From assembly GCF_001422925.1 (NCBI RefSeq), contig NZ_LMNI01000010.1:1103542-1167541 (forward strand): a stretch of DNA of 64,000 bases. The letters run 5' to 3'. Source of the stretch: Microbacterium sp. Leaf288 (GTDB lineage: Bacteria; Actinomycetota; Actinomycetes; Actinomycetales; Microbacteriaceae). This document shows, in pieces, positions 15,560 through 28,857 of this stretch. Both the position numbers and the translations under genes were made by a program. Within the stretch, counting starts at the first letter, position 1. Every line of letters begins with the position of its first letter. The notes below the pieces were generated by a model. It was not told the DNA's origin. It searched no databases and saw only the letters and a program-made list of their open reading frames with translations.

Positions 15560-17578
15560 ATGACCTCGCCCGACCGCTGGCCCGAGATCCGGGGCATCGC
15601 CTACGGAGGCGACTACACCCCCGAGCAGTGGCCGCGAGAGGTGTGGCGCGAGGACGTCGCCCTCATGCGCGAGGCCGGCGTCAACCTGGTCAGCGTCGGG
15701 ATCTTCGCCTGGGCCCTCATCGAGACGAGCGAGGGGGTCTTCGACTTCGCGTGGCTCGACGAGCTGATCGACCTGCTGCACGAGAACGGCATCTCGGTCG
15801 ACCTCGGCACGCCCACCGCGTCTCCCCCGGCATGGTTCTTCGCCGACCACCCCGACGCGCACGTCGTCTCCCGCGACGGCGTCACGATGGGCTTCGGCGC
15901 GCGCGGCATGGCCTCGCACGCGTCGCCCGCCTACCGTGAGGCGATCGTGCGCATCGCCTCGGCGCTCGCGGAGCGCTACGGGTCGCACCCCGCGGTAGTT
16001 ATGTGGCACGTCCACAACGAGTACGGCGTGCCGGTCGGTGAGGACTACTCCGCACAGTCGGTGCGCGCCTTCCGCGGCTGGCTTCGCGAGAGATACGGCA
16101 CGCTCGACGCGCTCAACGCGGCGTGGGGCACCACGTTCTGGGGTCAGCGCTACGGCGAATGGGACCACATCGGCGCCCCGGCGGCGGCACCCTCCGTCGT
16201 CAACCCCGCACAGCGCCTGGATTTCGCCCGCTTCACCGACGCCCAGCTGCGCGCCTGCTTCGTCGCCGAGCGCGACGCGATCCGCGCCCACGCGACGCAG
16301 CCCATCACCACCAACTTCATGGCGAACCAGAGCTGGACCACCGACCTCTGGGCGTGGGCCCGCGAAGTCGACATCGTGTCGGACGACCACTACCTGTGGG
16401 CGGCAGATCCCGAGGGCGAGATCGGGCTCGCGATCGCGGCCGACCTCTCCCGCTCGGTCGGCGGCGGCACGCCGTGGATCCTCATGGAGCACTCCACGTC
16501 GGCGGTCAACTGGCAGCCGCGCAACGTCGCCAAGCGACCGGGCGAGATGGCGCGCAACTCGCTGACGCACCTCGCGCGCGGGGCCGACGCGATCCTTTTC
16601 TTCCAGTGGCGCGCGTCACGCTCGGGCGCCGAGAAGTTCCACTCGGCGATGATCCCGCACGCCGGCACCTCCTCCCGCGTCTGGCGCGAGGTCGTCGAGC
16701 TCGGCGACGCGCTCGGACGCCTCGAGGAGGTGCGCGGCTCGCGGGTCGCGGCGGACGTCGCGATCCTGTGGGACTTCGAGTCGTTCTGGGCGCAGGACCT
16801 CGAGTGGCGCCCGTCGGTCGACGTGTCGCACGCCGACCAGATCCGCGCGTTCTACGAGCGGCTGTGGCGCGACGGCATCACGGTCGACTTCGCCCTGCCC
16901 GGCCAGGACCTGTCCGCGTACAAGCTCGTGCTCGCCCCGGCGCAGTACCTGCTGAGCGCCGCGGACGCCGCGAACCTCACCCGCTACGTCGAGGACGGCG
17001 GCACGCTCGTCGTCTCCTTCTTCTCGGCCATTGTCGACGAGAACGACGCCGTGCACCCGGGCGGTTTCCTCGCACCGCTGCGCGACGCGCTCGGCGTCGT
17101 CGTGGAGGAGTTCCTGCCGCTCCGCGAGGGCGCGCGGCACACGGTCGGATGGGCCGGCTCGACCGCGCAGACGCTCGCCGCCGACGCGTGGCAGGAGGAC
17201 CTCGTCCTCCACGGTGCCGAGGTGAAGGCGACGTACGTCGACGGCCCGGGCGCCGGCAAGGCGGCGATCACGCGTCATGCGCACGGCACCGGGCACGGCT
17301 GGTACATCAGCACGCGATTGGATGCCGCGGGCCTCGGCACCGTCATGTCCGACGTGTACGCCGATGCGGGGGTGGCGCCGTCGGCCCACCCCGAGGGCCT
17401 CGAGGTCGTCGTGCGCCGCGGCGAGAACGCGGACTACGCGATCGCGATCAACCACCGCGACGACGACGCCTTCCTCGCGGCATCCGGCGTCGAGCTCCTC
17501 ACCGGCGCAGACGTCGACGGCGAACTCGTCGTGCCCGCCGGCGGCCTCGCGGTCGTCCGCACGCCGCACACCCCCTGA
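15560..17578 (+). CDS. GH42 beta-galactosidase
   Basis: This 672-residue intracellular enzyme (no signal peptide) hydrolyses terminal beta-galactosides, here most likely galacto-oligosaccharides from beta-1,4-galactan. The GH42 layout is complete: a TIM barrel with YGGDYTPEQW at the start, acid/base Glu154 in HVHNEYG, nucleophile Glu310 in ILMEHSTS followed by AVNWQPRN, FFQWRASRSGAEKFH, then the trimerisation domain and a small C-terminal beta domain. Start ATG 15560 has GGAG five bases upstream; the open frame extends 46 codons further but through the operators. It is the first gene of the operon under the twin LacI operators. Corresponds in role to GanA of the Bacillus galactan system. Confidence 0.95.
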   Translation: MTSPDRWPEIRGIAYGGDYTPEQWPREVWREDVALMREAGVNLVSVGIFAWALIETSEGVFDFAWLDELIDLLHENGISVDLGTPTASPPAWFFADHPDAHVVSRDGVTMGFGARGMASHASPAYREAIVRIASALAERYGSHPAVVMWHVHNEYGVPVGEDYSAQSVRAFRGWLRERYGTLDALNAAWGTTFWGQRYGEWDHIGAPAAAPSVVNPAQRLDFARFTDAQLRACFVAERDAIRAHATQPITTNFMANQSWTTDLWAWAREVDIVSDDHYLWAADPEGEIGLAIAADLSRSVGGGTPWILMEHSTSAVNWQPRNVAKRPGEMARNSLTHLARGADAILFFQWRASRSGAEKFHSAMIPHAGTSSRVWREVVELGDALGRLEEVRGSRVAADVAILWDFESFWAQDLEWRPSVDVSHADQIRAFYERLWRDGITVDFALPGQDLSAYKLVLAPAQYLLSAADAANLTRYVEDGGTLVVSFFSAIVDENDAVHPGGFLAPLRDALGVVVEEFLPLREGARHTVGWAGSTAQTLAADAWQEDLVLHGAEVKATYVDGPGAGKAAITRHAHGTGHGWYISTRLDAAGLGTVMSDVYADAGVAPSAHPEGLEVVVRRGENADYAIAINHRDDDAFLAASGVELLTGADVDGELVVPAGGLAVVRTPHTP

Positions 17579-17619
17579 CCCACCGAACCCTGCAACACCA
17601 CATCACCGAAAGGGAAATC

Positions 17620-18849
17620 ATGCGAAAGCAGATCGCACTCGGAGCGCTGGCGCTCACGGCAGCGGTCGTCCTCGCCGGCTGCGCCGGCGGAGGTTCGTCC
17701 GACAACTCCGACGACGCGGCCGACAGCAGCGCCGAGCTCGTCGTCTGGACCGACGAGGAGCGCCAGACGGCGGTCAAGGACGCGGCCAAGGCCTTCGAGG
17801 AGGAGACCGGCGCCACCGTCAAGATCGTCAAGAAGAACTTCGAGGACCTCCGCAACGACTTCATCGCGCAGGTGCCGACCGGTGAGGGCCCCGACATCAC
17901 CGTCGGCGCGCACGACTGGCTGGGCGCGCTCGTCGCCGCCGGCGTCGTCGACACGATCGACCTCGGCGACAAGGCGTCGGAGTTCGAGCCCGTCGCCCTC
18001 GAGGCCATGACCTACGACGGTCAGCTGTACGCCCTCCCCTACTCGCTCGAGACCATCGCGCTCGTGCAGAACGTCGACCTCGTGGGCGCGGAGGCCCCTG
18101 CGACGTGGGACGAGATGATCCAGAAGGGCCTGGCGTCCGGCGCCGAGCGTCCGTTCGTCATCAACACCGCCGGTGAGACCGGCGACGGCTACACCATGTA
18201 CGGCTTCCAGACGTCGTTCGGCGCCCCGGTCTTCGTGCAGGACGCGTCCGGCTCGTACACGACCGAGGTCGGCATGGGCGGTGCCGCGGGCGAGGCCTTC
18301 GCGACCTGGCTCGGCGCCAACGGCACCTCGGGCACCGGCTACATCTCGACGACCGTCGACTACGACATCAACAACGAGCTCTTCAACACCGGCAAGGCGC
18401 CCTACACGATCCAGGGTCCGTGGGCGATCAGCGCCTACACCGACGTGAAGAACATCGCCGTGAACCCCATCCCCTCGGCGGGCGGCGAGACGGCCGCTCC
18501 GTTCGTGGGCGTGCAGGGCTTCTACCTCAGCTCGCAGTCGAAGAACGCGCTGCTCGCGCAGGAGTTCCTCGTGAACTACCTCGGCACCGAGGAGGCGCAG
18601 CGCGCCCTCTACGAGGCCGACCCCCGCATCCCGGCGTGGTCGACGCTGGCCACCGAGGTCTCGTCCGACCCGATCATCGCGGGTTTCCTCGCTTCGGCGC
18701 AGAACGGCGTCCCGATGCCGAGCATCCCCGAGATGGGCTCGGTGTGGGACCTCTGGAACGCCGCGCAGTCGCAGATCATCAGCGGCGCCGACCCCGTGTC
18801 GACGTGGAACACGATGGTCGCCGATGTCCAGGCTGCGGTCGAGGGCTGA
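17620..18849 (+). CDS. Sugar ABC transporter substrate-binding lipoprotein (MalE/GanS-like)
   Basis: This 409-residue lipoprotein is the extracellular oligosaccharide-binding component of the galactan importer. The signal peptide ends in the lipobox LAGC (Cys21), followed by a Gly/Ser/Asp-rich linker. The mature part has the family-1 solute-binding pattern: ELVVWTDEERQ, GPDITVGAHDWLGALV, LYALPYSLETIALVQN, GKAPYTIQGPWAISAY and a C-terminal helix pair. It follows the GH42 gene by 41 bases with a GAAAGGGA ribosome site. A 13-bp hairpin just downstream separates it from the permease genes and probably raises its relative level. The gene order GH42, binding protein, two permeases, GH53 suggests galacto-oligosaccharides rather than maltodextrins as ligand. 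Confidence 0.9.
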   Translation: MRKQIALGALALTAAVVLAGCAGGGSSDNSDDAADSSAELVVWTDEERQTAVKDAAKAFEEETGATVKIVKKNFEDLRNDFIAQVPTGEGPDITVGAHDWLGALVAAGVVDTIDLGDKASEFEPVALEAMTYDGQLYALPYSLETIALVQNVDLVGAEAPATWDEMIQKGLASGAERPFVINTAGETGDGYTMYGFQTSFGAPVFVQDASGSYTTEVGMGGAAGEAFATWLGANGTSGTGYISTTVDYDINNELFNTGKAPYTIQGPWAISAYTDVKNIAVNPIPSAGGETAAPFVGVQGFYLSSQSKNALLAQEFLVNYLGTEEAQRALYEADPRIPAWSTLATEVSSDPIIAGFLASAQNGVPMPSIPEMGSVWDLWNAAQSQIISGADPVSTWNTMVADVQAAVEG

Positions 18850-18893
18850 TCCCGACCGGCTGAACCCGGTCACCGCCACGGTGGCCGACATGC

Positions 18894-18931
18894 TCCGGGA
18901 GGCGGGTGAGTGCCTCTCCCCGCCTCCCGGA
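18894..18931. terminator. Intercistronic hairpin, 13-bp perfect stem
   Basis: TCCGGGAGGCGGG (18894-18906) pairs perfectly with CCCGCCTCCCGGA (18919-18931) around a 12-base loop. It sits 45 bases after the binding-protein stop, inside the operon and before the permease genes. A partial terminator or mRNA-stabilising hairpin would give excess binding protein over membrane components, as known for malE-malF type operons. Confidence 0.75.
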
Positions 18932-19006
18932 TCCCAACCCCTTCCCGGATCGACCCCGTCGATCCCCCTCACGCCCGGCGATGAGGCCCGTGACAGGAGC
19001 AGACGC

Positions 19007-20625
19007 ATGACGGTGGACGCCCCCACCCTCCCCCAGGCGCCGGCGAAGACGCCGCCCCGCGAATCGCATGCCCGCCGCTGGCGCGGCCCCGGCTGGGGCT
19101 TCCTCGCCAAGCTCGCCCTGATGGCCCTCGTGAACGCCTTCGGCGTGATGACGCTGCTGAGCGCGTTCCGCGTCGAGTCGTGGGTCGTGTTCTCGGCGAC
19201 GCTCGTGCTGATCCTGGCCGCCGACGTCGTCTACTTCACCAAGCGCGCGCTGCCGCTCAAGTATCTGCTGCCGGGCCTGGCATTCCTGCTCGTCTTCCAG
19301 GTCTTCATCTTCGGCTACACCGCGTACATCGCCTTCACCAACTACGGCACCGGTCACGCCGGCACCCAGGAGCAGGCGGTCGAGGCTGCGCTCATCCAGG
19401 GCGAGCGTCGCATCGAGGATTCCCCGACCTATCCGCTCTCGGTCGTCGAGCGCGTCGGCGAGGTCGGCTTCGCGATCGTCGACGAGAACGGCGACGTGCT
19501 CGTCGGCTCTGCCGAGCAGCCTCTCGAGGAGGCCCGCGGCGCCGAGGTCGGCAGCGCCGGCTCCCCCACGGAGGTCCCCGGCTGGGACGTCGTGCCGCGT
19601 GCCACGGTCATCACCGACGCCGCCTTGCAGGAGCAGATCGCGAGCCTTCGCGTGCCGGTCTCCGAAGACCCCAACGACGGCTCGATCCGCACGCGTGACG
19701 GTTCTTCGGGCGCGGTCTACGAATCGACCCTGGTATGGGATGCCGAGGCCCAGACCATCACCGACACCACCACCGGCACCGTCTACACCGCGAACGACAA
19801 GGGACTGTTCGTCGCCGAGGACGGCTCGGCGCTGCCCACGGGCTGGTATGTCAACGTCGGGTTCGAGAACTTCTTCCGGCTGTTCACCGACCCCGCGCTC
19901 GCGCAGACCCTGCTGTCCGTCACCGTCTGGACGTTCGTCTTCGCGACACTGTCAGTCGTGCTGCCCTTCGCGCTCGGGCTCCTGCTCGCACTCATCTACA
20001 ACGACGCGCGCCTCAAGGGCCGCCGGTTCCTCAGAACGCTGTACATCCTCCCGTACGCGTTCCCCGCGTTCATGTCGGCGCTGCTGTTCCGCGGCATGTT
20101 CAACGCCGAGTTCGGCGTGATCAACGATCTGTTCTTCTTCGGTGCGAACATCAACTGGCTCGGGGACCCGTGGCTCGCCCGCGCGGCCGTCGTCTGGGTG
20201 AACCTGTGGCTCACGTACCCGTACTACTTCCTGGTGTGCACCGGCGCGCTGCAGGCGCTCCCGCAGGACACCCTCGAAGCGGCCTCCCTCGACGGCGCCG
20301 GCCGCTCGCGGCAGCTGCGCTCGATCATCCTGCCGCTCGTGCTCGTGGCCACCGCGCCCCTGCTGATCTCTTCGTTCGCGTTCAGCTTCAACAACTTCAC
20401 CGTCATCTACATGTTCAACAACGGCGGCCCGGCGATCCCCGGCGCCCCGTACGCGCTCGGGGCCACCGACATCCTCATCTCCGCCATCTACGACATCTCC
20501 GGAGTGTCGGGCGGTGCCGCGGACTACGGCCTCGCGAGCGCGTTGTCGATCCTCGTGTTCGCCGTCGTCGGAGGCATCTCGGCGATCGCGTTCCGTCAGA
20601 CCCGCAAGCTCGAGGAGTTCCAGTG

Positions 20626-20626
<1 letters not shown>
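19007..20626 (+). CDS. Sugar ABC transporter permease, MalF/GanP-like
   Basis: This is a 539-residue inner-membrane permease. It has the MalF layout with extra N-terminal membrane segments (about residues 35-110), a long extracytoplasmic P2-type loop (about 110-290) and a C-terminal binding-protein-dependent permease core. The EAA loop reads EAASLDGAGRSRQLRSIILP and contacts the ATPase. The P2 loop in MalF touches the binding protein. The start ATG 19007 has AGGAG seven bases upstream. Its stop overlaps the next permease start (TGATG). No ATPase gene is present in the locus, so a shared MsiK-type ATPase encoded elsewhere presumably energises it. Ligand assignment to galacto-oligosaccharides rests on the neighbours. 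Confidence 0.92.
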
Positions 20627-24319
<3,693 letters not shown>

Positions 24320-24356
24320 CGCCGGTCGCGGATCGTTTTCCGCGGTGCAGGAGCAC

Positions 24357-24389
24357 GGATGCCGGGGGTCGCGCCGAACCCCGGCATCC
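24357..24389. terminator. Rho-independent-like terminator of the galactan operon
   Basis: GGATGCCGGGG (24357-24367) pairs perfectly with CCCCGGCATCC (24379-24389) over 11 bp around an 11-base loop, 37 bases after the GH53 stop. There is no U tract. It separates the GH53 gene from the following surface-protein gene. Confidence 0.75.
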
Positions 24390-24498
24390 GGTATGTTCGC
24401 CCTCAAGTCGATGATCCGTGCGCTCTCGCGGGTCTCGACGGGAGGCTGTGGGGGCCTCGGCGCCTGGCGACGGCCCTTTTCCTGGGGAGGAAAGCGCC

Positions 24499-27400
24499 AT
24501 GTCGCGTGCTCGTGTGATCTCGCTGGTCGGAATCGGGGCGCTCGTCGGCGCCCTGCTGGTGCCCTTGGCCGGAGCCGGGGCGGCCTCGGCCGCCACGCTC
24601 CAGCCCTCAGGACTGCAGACGGGATTCCAGCTCGACGGCGACAAGGCCGGAGGCACCCTGCCGACCAGTTTCGACTGGGACTCGTTCTTGACGACCCCCG
24701 TACCCGACGGCAGCTACACCTTCACCCCGACCGGGCCCTACACGACGGCGACCGGACTGTCGTCGTCCGGCATCCTGGACGCCACGTTCGGCTGGGACAA
24801 CGGAAGCCTCGACGGCGCCTGTCCCGCGACCGCGCCCGATGCGACGGGGTCGCCGGGTTCCCAGATCCCCGACACCATTCCGTGGGCGCCCGGTAGCGCC
24901 AATGTCAACGACAAGGGCAACATGTGCAGCACGGGAGCTGCGTACGAGGTGGTCGTCGATGCGCAGGGTGCCCGCCACGCGATCCTCTACTCCTACTGGA
25001 CGCGCCTCGTCGGCAACGGGAGCCTGAGCCTCCTCCAGAACCTCGAGGGTCCCGCCGCCGGCCGCTGCGACGACGTGCTCGTCGTCTTCGATTACGAGTC
25101 CAACCTCGGGACCGTCACCGTGCACTTCCGCCGGTGGACGCCGAACGCGAACGACGGATGCGCGAACCCGAACGGCGCCGGACAATGGCTGCCCACCGGG
25201 CAGGCCATCGACTTCGCGTACGCCGTCGGCGTGCGCACCGAGGGGCCGATGCCCGTCGGCAACCAGCCGCAGGCGACGTTCGGCGAGTTCGCCGTCGACC
25301 TCACCACGGCCGGCCTGTTCAACCCCGACTCCTGCACCACGTTCGAGGTGTCGACCGAGCTCTCCCGCACCGGATCCGATTTCGGCGCTCAGACGCAGGA
25401 TTACCTCGACGCCGCCGACCCGCTCGTGCTCGCGAATTGCGGTTCGCTGAGCGTCACGAAGGACGTCGTGCCCGCCGGCTACGAGTCGGACGACCGCTTC
25501 GGCTATCGCGTCGACCGCGCGAGCGGCGGCATCGTGCTGCCGGACACGGATGCCAGGCAGATCGTCGATGACCTCGGCATCGGCGAGACCGACACCTTCC
25601 AGAACGTGCTCGGAGCGACGGACTACCGGCTCGCGGAGACGGTCGCCGACCCGTGGCAGCAGCAGTCGGCCGTCTGCACGACCGCGCAGCCAGGCACCGG
25701 TGAGCCGGTGGAGTTCGTGCTGACCAGTCCGAGCGACCCGTTCACCGTCTTCCCGAACACGCAGACCGACTGCGTCATCACCAACGCCACCTCGACCGTG
25801 ACCGTGACGAAGCAGACGCTGCCCGACGGGTCGCCGCAAGAATTCGACTTCACCGTCGGGGCGAATTCGACGACGCTCACCGACGGCGAGAGCGTCACGT
25901 ACGCGTTCACGCCGGGCACCACGGTGGTCATCGGCGAGACCATCCCCGACGGGTGGATGGACAGCCCCGACATCACCTGCTCCGACGAGAATGCGGTCAT
26001 CACGCCGACGACCGCGAGCGCACAGGTGACCACCGTCGCCGGGCAGGACATCTCCTGCACCTTCACCAACACGCAGCTGGGCAACATCGTCATCAGCAAG
26101 GAGGCCTTCGGCACTGCCGACGGCCTCGTCTTCGACTTCACCGGCACCTGGACGACCGGATCTCCGGCCCTCCCCGACGACGGCGACTTCTCCATCACCG
26201 CCGAGACCGGAGACGGCACGAACTACTACGCGTCCTTCGAGGGTGTCGAGCCCGGCAACTACACGGTGGCCGAGCTGCCGAACCAGCACGGCACCGTCCT
26301 GGGGTCGCTGATCTGCACCATCGGCGGCCAGGACGTCGACTTCGACGTCGCCTCCGCGAACTTCGACCTCGCCCCCGGTGACACCGTCACCTGCTACTAC
26401 GCGAACGTCATGCCGGGGCGCATCCTCGTCGTCAAGTCCACGGATCCGTTCGAGTACGACCAGGACTTCGATTTCGTCTTCACGCCCGCGGACGGCGAGC
26501 AGGTGGACTTCACGCTGAACCCGCTGCCCGGACAGGCGACATGGGACAGCGGGACGCTCGATCCCGGGCAGTACGACATCTCGGAGCTGCTCGACGTGCC
26601 CGGCTGGGAGCTCACCGACATCGTCTGCGACACGAGCGCCGGCACCACGTGGACGCCGAGCCTGAGCGACGGCGCCGTCACCGTCGACCTCGCCGCAGCG
26701 GGCGTGGCCGAATGCGTGTTCACCAACACGGCCGAACCGGTCTCGCTGCAACTGGAGAAGACCGCGGTCGGCGTCGCCGACGGCTTCCCCTGGTCGTTCG
26801 ACTTCGAGCTGACCGATGAGAGCACGGGCGACGTGCGCGTCATCACGCTGACGTCGGAGACGCCGTCCATCGAGGTCACCGACATCGCGCCCGGAGCGGA
26901 CTACAGCCTCGTCGAGGTCGCGAAGGAGGGCTGGGCCGGAACGCTCGACTGCGAAGTGGTCGACAACCGTGCCGCCGACGACGGCTGGCAGTTCAATCTC
27001 CAGCCGGGCACGTCGTTCTCCTGCTCCGCCGAGAACACGGCGGCGCCGGCATCCGTCTCGGTCACGAAGACCGTCACCGGCGTGACCGACGACTACGAGT
27101 GGTCGTTCCCGTTCGCGCTCACGCCGTCGGATGGCGTGACGCCGGAAGGCGGCGAGCAGTCGATCTCGGGCACCGGCGAGAGCTCGGAGACGGCGACCTG
27201 GACGGGCCTGCTCGCGGGAGAGATCTACACGATCACCGAGCTGCCGGTCCCGGGCTGGGTGCGGGGATCGCTGACCTGTGCCGGGTTCGAGGGCGACATG
27301 GACGAGGACCCGGCCTCCTTCACCTTCATGGCTGAACCGGGCGCCGAGATCAGCTGCGAGATCGAGAACACCCCCGAGCCGATCGACATCACCATCTTCA

Positions 27401-28857
27401 AGGCGGCGCGCGGCGGCGATGCCACGTTCCAGTACGTCCTCACACCGCTCGACCCCGCCGGCGAGGCGATCGTGTCGTCCGTCGTCACCGAGGGAGGCTT
27501 CGGCACCGCCACCTTCGCGGGTCTCACCGCGCGCGGGCTCTACTCGCTCGCCGAACGGGATCTGCCGGGGTGGATCGAGGGCCCGCTGTCCTGCACCGTC
27601 GCCCACGCCGACGGCGAGGTCGACGCCCTCGACATCACCGGGTTCCGCGTGGAACCCGGTGACCAGATCGAGTGCGAGATCGAGAACTTCGCGGTCGGCC
27701 GCATCGTCGTGGCCAAGAACGTCGAAGGCGCCGATGGCGTGTTCGACTTCACGGGCACGTGGCTCGATCCGGAGGACTTCTCGATCGAGACGTCCGGGGG
27801 CACCGGCTCCGCCACGTTCGAAGAGCTCGCACCCGGCGAGTACGAGGTGAGCGAGGTCACGCCTGCGGGCTACGACAACACCGATCTCGTCTGCGTCGAC
27901 GGCCGCCCGCTGGGCGGCGAGTCGACGGTGGACGGGCTCGTCGGGTCGATCGTGCTCGATCCGGGCGAGACGGTCGTCTGCACGTTCACGAACACGGAGT
28001 GGGGCTCACTCATCGTCGACAAGGCGACGCTGCCCGCCGGCTCGACGCAGGAGTTCGACTTCGAGTGGGGTCCCGACGGCGAGGCATTCACGCTCACCGA
28101 TGAGGCCGACCCGTACTCGACGGGACTCATCGCCCCCGGCTCGTACACCGTCACCGAGACGAGCGAACTCGAGCGCTGGCTGCTCGATGACATCGAGTGC
28201 GTCGGGTCGGACGGCGACCCGGTGATCGAAGGGGCATCGGTGTCGGTGGAGGTGCCACTGCGGGCCGCCGTGTACTGCACGTTCGTGAACGCGTATCTGG
28301 CCCCGCTCGAGATCGAGAAGACCGTGACATCGGGGCCGACGAAGCAGGCGGACGGCACGTTCGCGATCGCGTACTCGGTGACCGTCACGAACCCGGGCGC
28401 ACTCACCGACACCTACGACCTCGACGACGAGCTCCGCTTCGGGAGCGGCATCACCGTCGTCTCGGCCGGCGTCTCGTCCGTCGAGGGTCTTCCGGTCAAC
28501 GCCGGATGGGACGGCCTCACCGATCTGCGGATCGCCACCGGCATCACGATCGACGGCGGCCTGACCCACACCTACGACGTGAAAGCCACGGCGCGGGTGT
28601 CGTCGACGATCACCACCGATCAGGCGGACTGCACGACCGGATCCGAGGCAGAGGGCACCGGGCTCCTCAACGCGGCGACGGTGCTCTTCACGGGCGGGGA
28701 CGCCACCGCGACGGCGTGCGTGCCGGTGCCGGCGGTCCTGCCGCCGACCGGCGTGACCCTGACCGCACTGTGGGTGGGTCTCACGATGCTCGCGGGCGGC
28801 GTGATCCTGTTCGTGATCCGCCGGCGGCGCTACCCGCGGACGGAGAGCGCGGCCTGA
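24499..28857 (+). CDS. LPPTG-anchored surface protein with about nine prealbumin-like (DUF5979/SpaA-type) repeats
   Basis: This 1452-residue protein should be exported and covalently fixed to peptidoglycan by a sortase. It has a signal peptide (cleavage near 31, ASA), an N-terminal domain of about 280 residues starting ATLQPSGLQTGF with paired cysteines, about nine repeats of 90-110 residues, a DUF11-like module (from PLEIEKTVTSG) and a sorting signal: LPPTG at 1414-1418, a hydrophobic helix and an RRRRYPR tail. Each repeat starts with a strand of the type xITVxK (for example SVTVTK, NIVISK, RILVVK, SLQLEK, RIVVAK) and ends in CxFTN or CxIEN. These are Cna_B/prealbumin folds, which often carry isopeptide or disulfide cross-links. 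ATG 24499 follows GGGGAGGAAAG. Adhesion or matrix function is inferred. No sortase gene lies in the window. Confidence 0.85.
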   Translation: MSRARVISLVGIGALVGALLVPLAGAGAASAATLQPSGLQTGFQLDGDKAGGTLPTSFDWDSFLTTPVPDGSYTFTPTGPYTTATGLSSSGILDATFGWDNGSLDGACPATAPDATGSPGSQIPDTIPWAPGSANVNDKGNMCSTGAAYEVVVDAQGARHAILYSYWTRLVGNGSLSLLQNLEGPAAGRCDDVLVVFDYESNLGTVTVHFRRWTPNANDGCANPNGAGQWLPTGQAIDFAYAVGVRTEGPMPVGNQPQATFGEFAVDLTTAGLFNPDSCTTFEVSTELSRTGSDFGAQTQDYLDAADPLVLANCGSLSVTKDVVPAGYESDDRFGYRVDRASGGIVLPDTDARQIVDDLGIGETDTFQNVLGATDYRLAETVADPWQQQSAVCTTAQPGTGEPVEFVLTSPSDPFTVFPNTQTDCVITNATSTVTVTKQTLPDGSPQEFDFTVGANSTTLTDGESVTYAFTPGTTVVIGETIPDGWMDSPDITCSDENAVITPTTASAQVTTVAGQDISCTFTNTQLGNIVISKEAFGTADGLVFDFTGTWTTGSPALPDDGDFSITAETGDGTNYYASFEGVEPGNYTVAELPNQHGTVLGSLICTIGGQDVDFDVASANFDLAPGDTVTCYYANVMPGRILVVKSTDPFEYDQDFDFVFTPADGEQVDFTLNPLPGQATWDSGTLDPGQYDISELLDVPGWELTDIVCDTSAGTTWTPSLSDGAVTVDLAAAGVAECVFTNTAEPVSLQLEKTAVGVADGFPWSFDFELTDESTGDVRVITLTSETPSIEVTDIAPGADYSLVEVAKEGWAGTLDCEVVDNRAADDGWQFNLQPGTSFSCSAENTAAPASVSVTKTVTGVTDDYEWSFPFALTPSDGVTPEGGEQSISGTGESSETATWTGLLAGEIYTITELPVPGWVRGSLTCAGFEGDMDEDPASFTFMAEPGAEISCEIENTPEPIDITIFKAARGGDATFQYVLTPLDPAGEAIVSSVVTEGGFGTATFAGLTARGLYSLAERDLPGWIEGPLSCTVAHADGEVDALDITGFRVEPGDQIECEIENFAVGRIVVAKNVEGADGVFDFTGTWLDPEDFSIETSGGTGSATFEELAPGEYEVSEVTPAGYDNTDLVCVDGRPLGGESTVDGLVGSIVLDPGETVVCTFTNTEWGSLIVDKATLPAGSTQEFDFEWGPDGEAFTLTDEADPYSTGLIAPGSYTVTETSELERWLLDDIECVGSDGDPVIEGASVSVEVPLRAAVYCTFVNAYLAPLEIEKTVTSGPTKQADGTFAIAYSVTVTNPGALTDTYDLDDELRFGSGITVVSAGVSSVEGLPVNAGWDGLTDLRIATGITIDGGLTHTYDVKATARVSSTITTDQADCTTGSEAEGTGLLNAATVLFTGGDATATACVPVPAVLPPTGVTLTALWVGLTMLAGGVILFVIRRRRYPRTESAA

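Noticed and set aside
24607..27606. 999-codon open frame on the minus strand opposite the surface-protein gene
   Set aside because: Low-complexity, Arg/Gly/Asp-rich translation without domain signatures, as expected for the antisense frame of a GC-rich gene.
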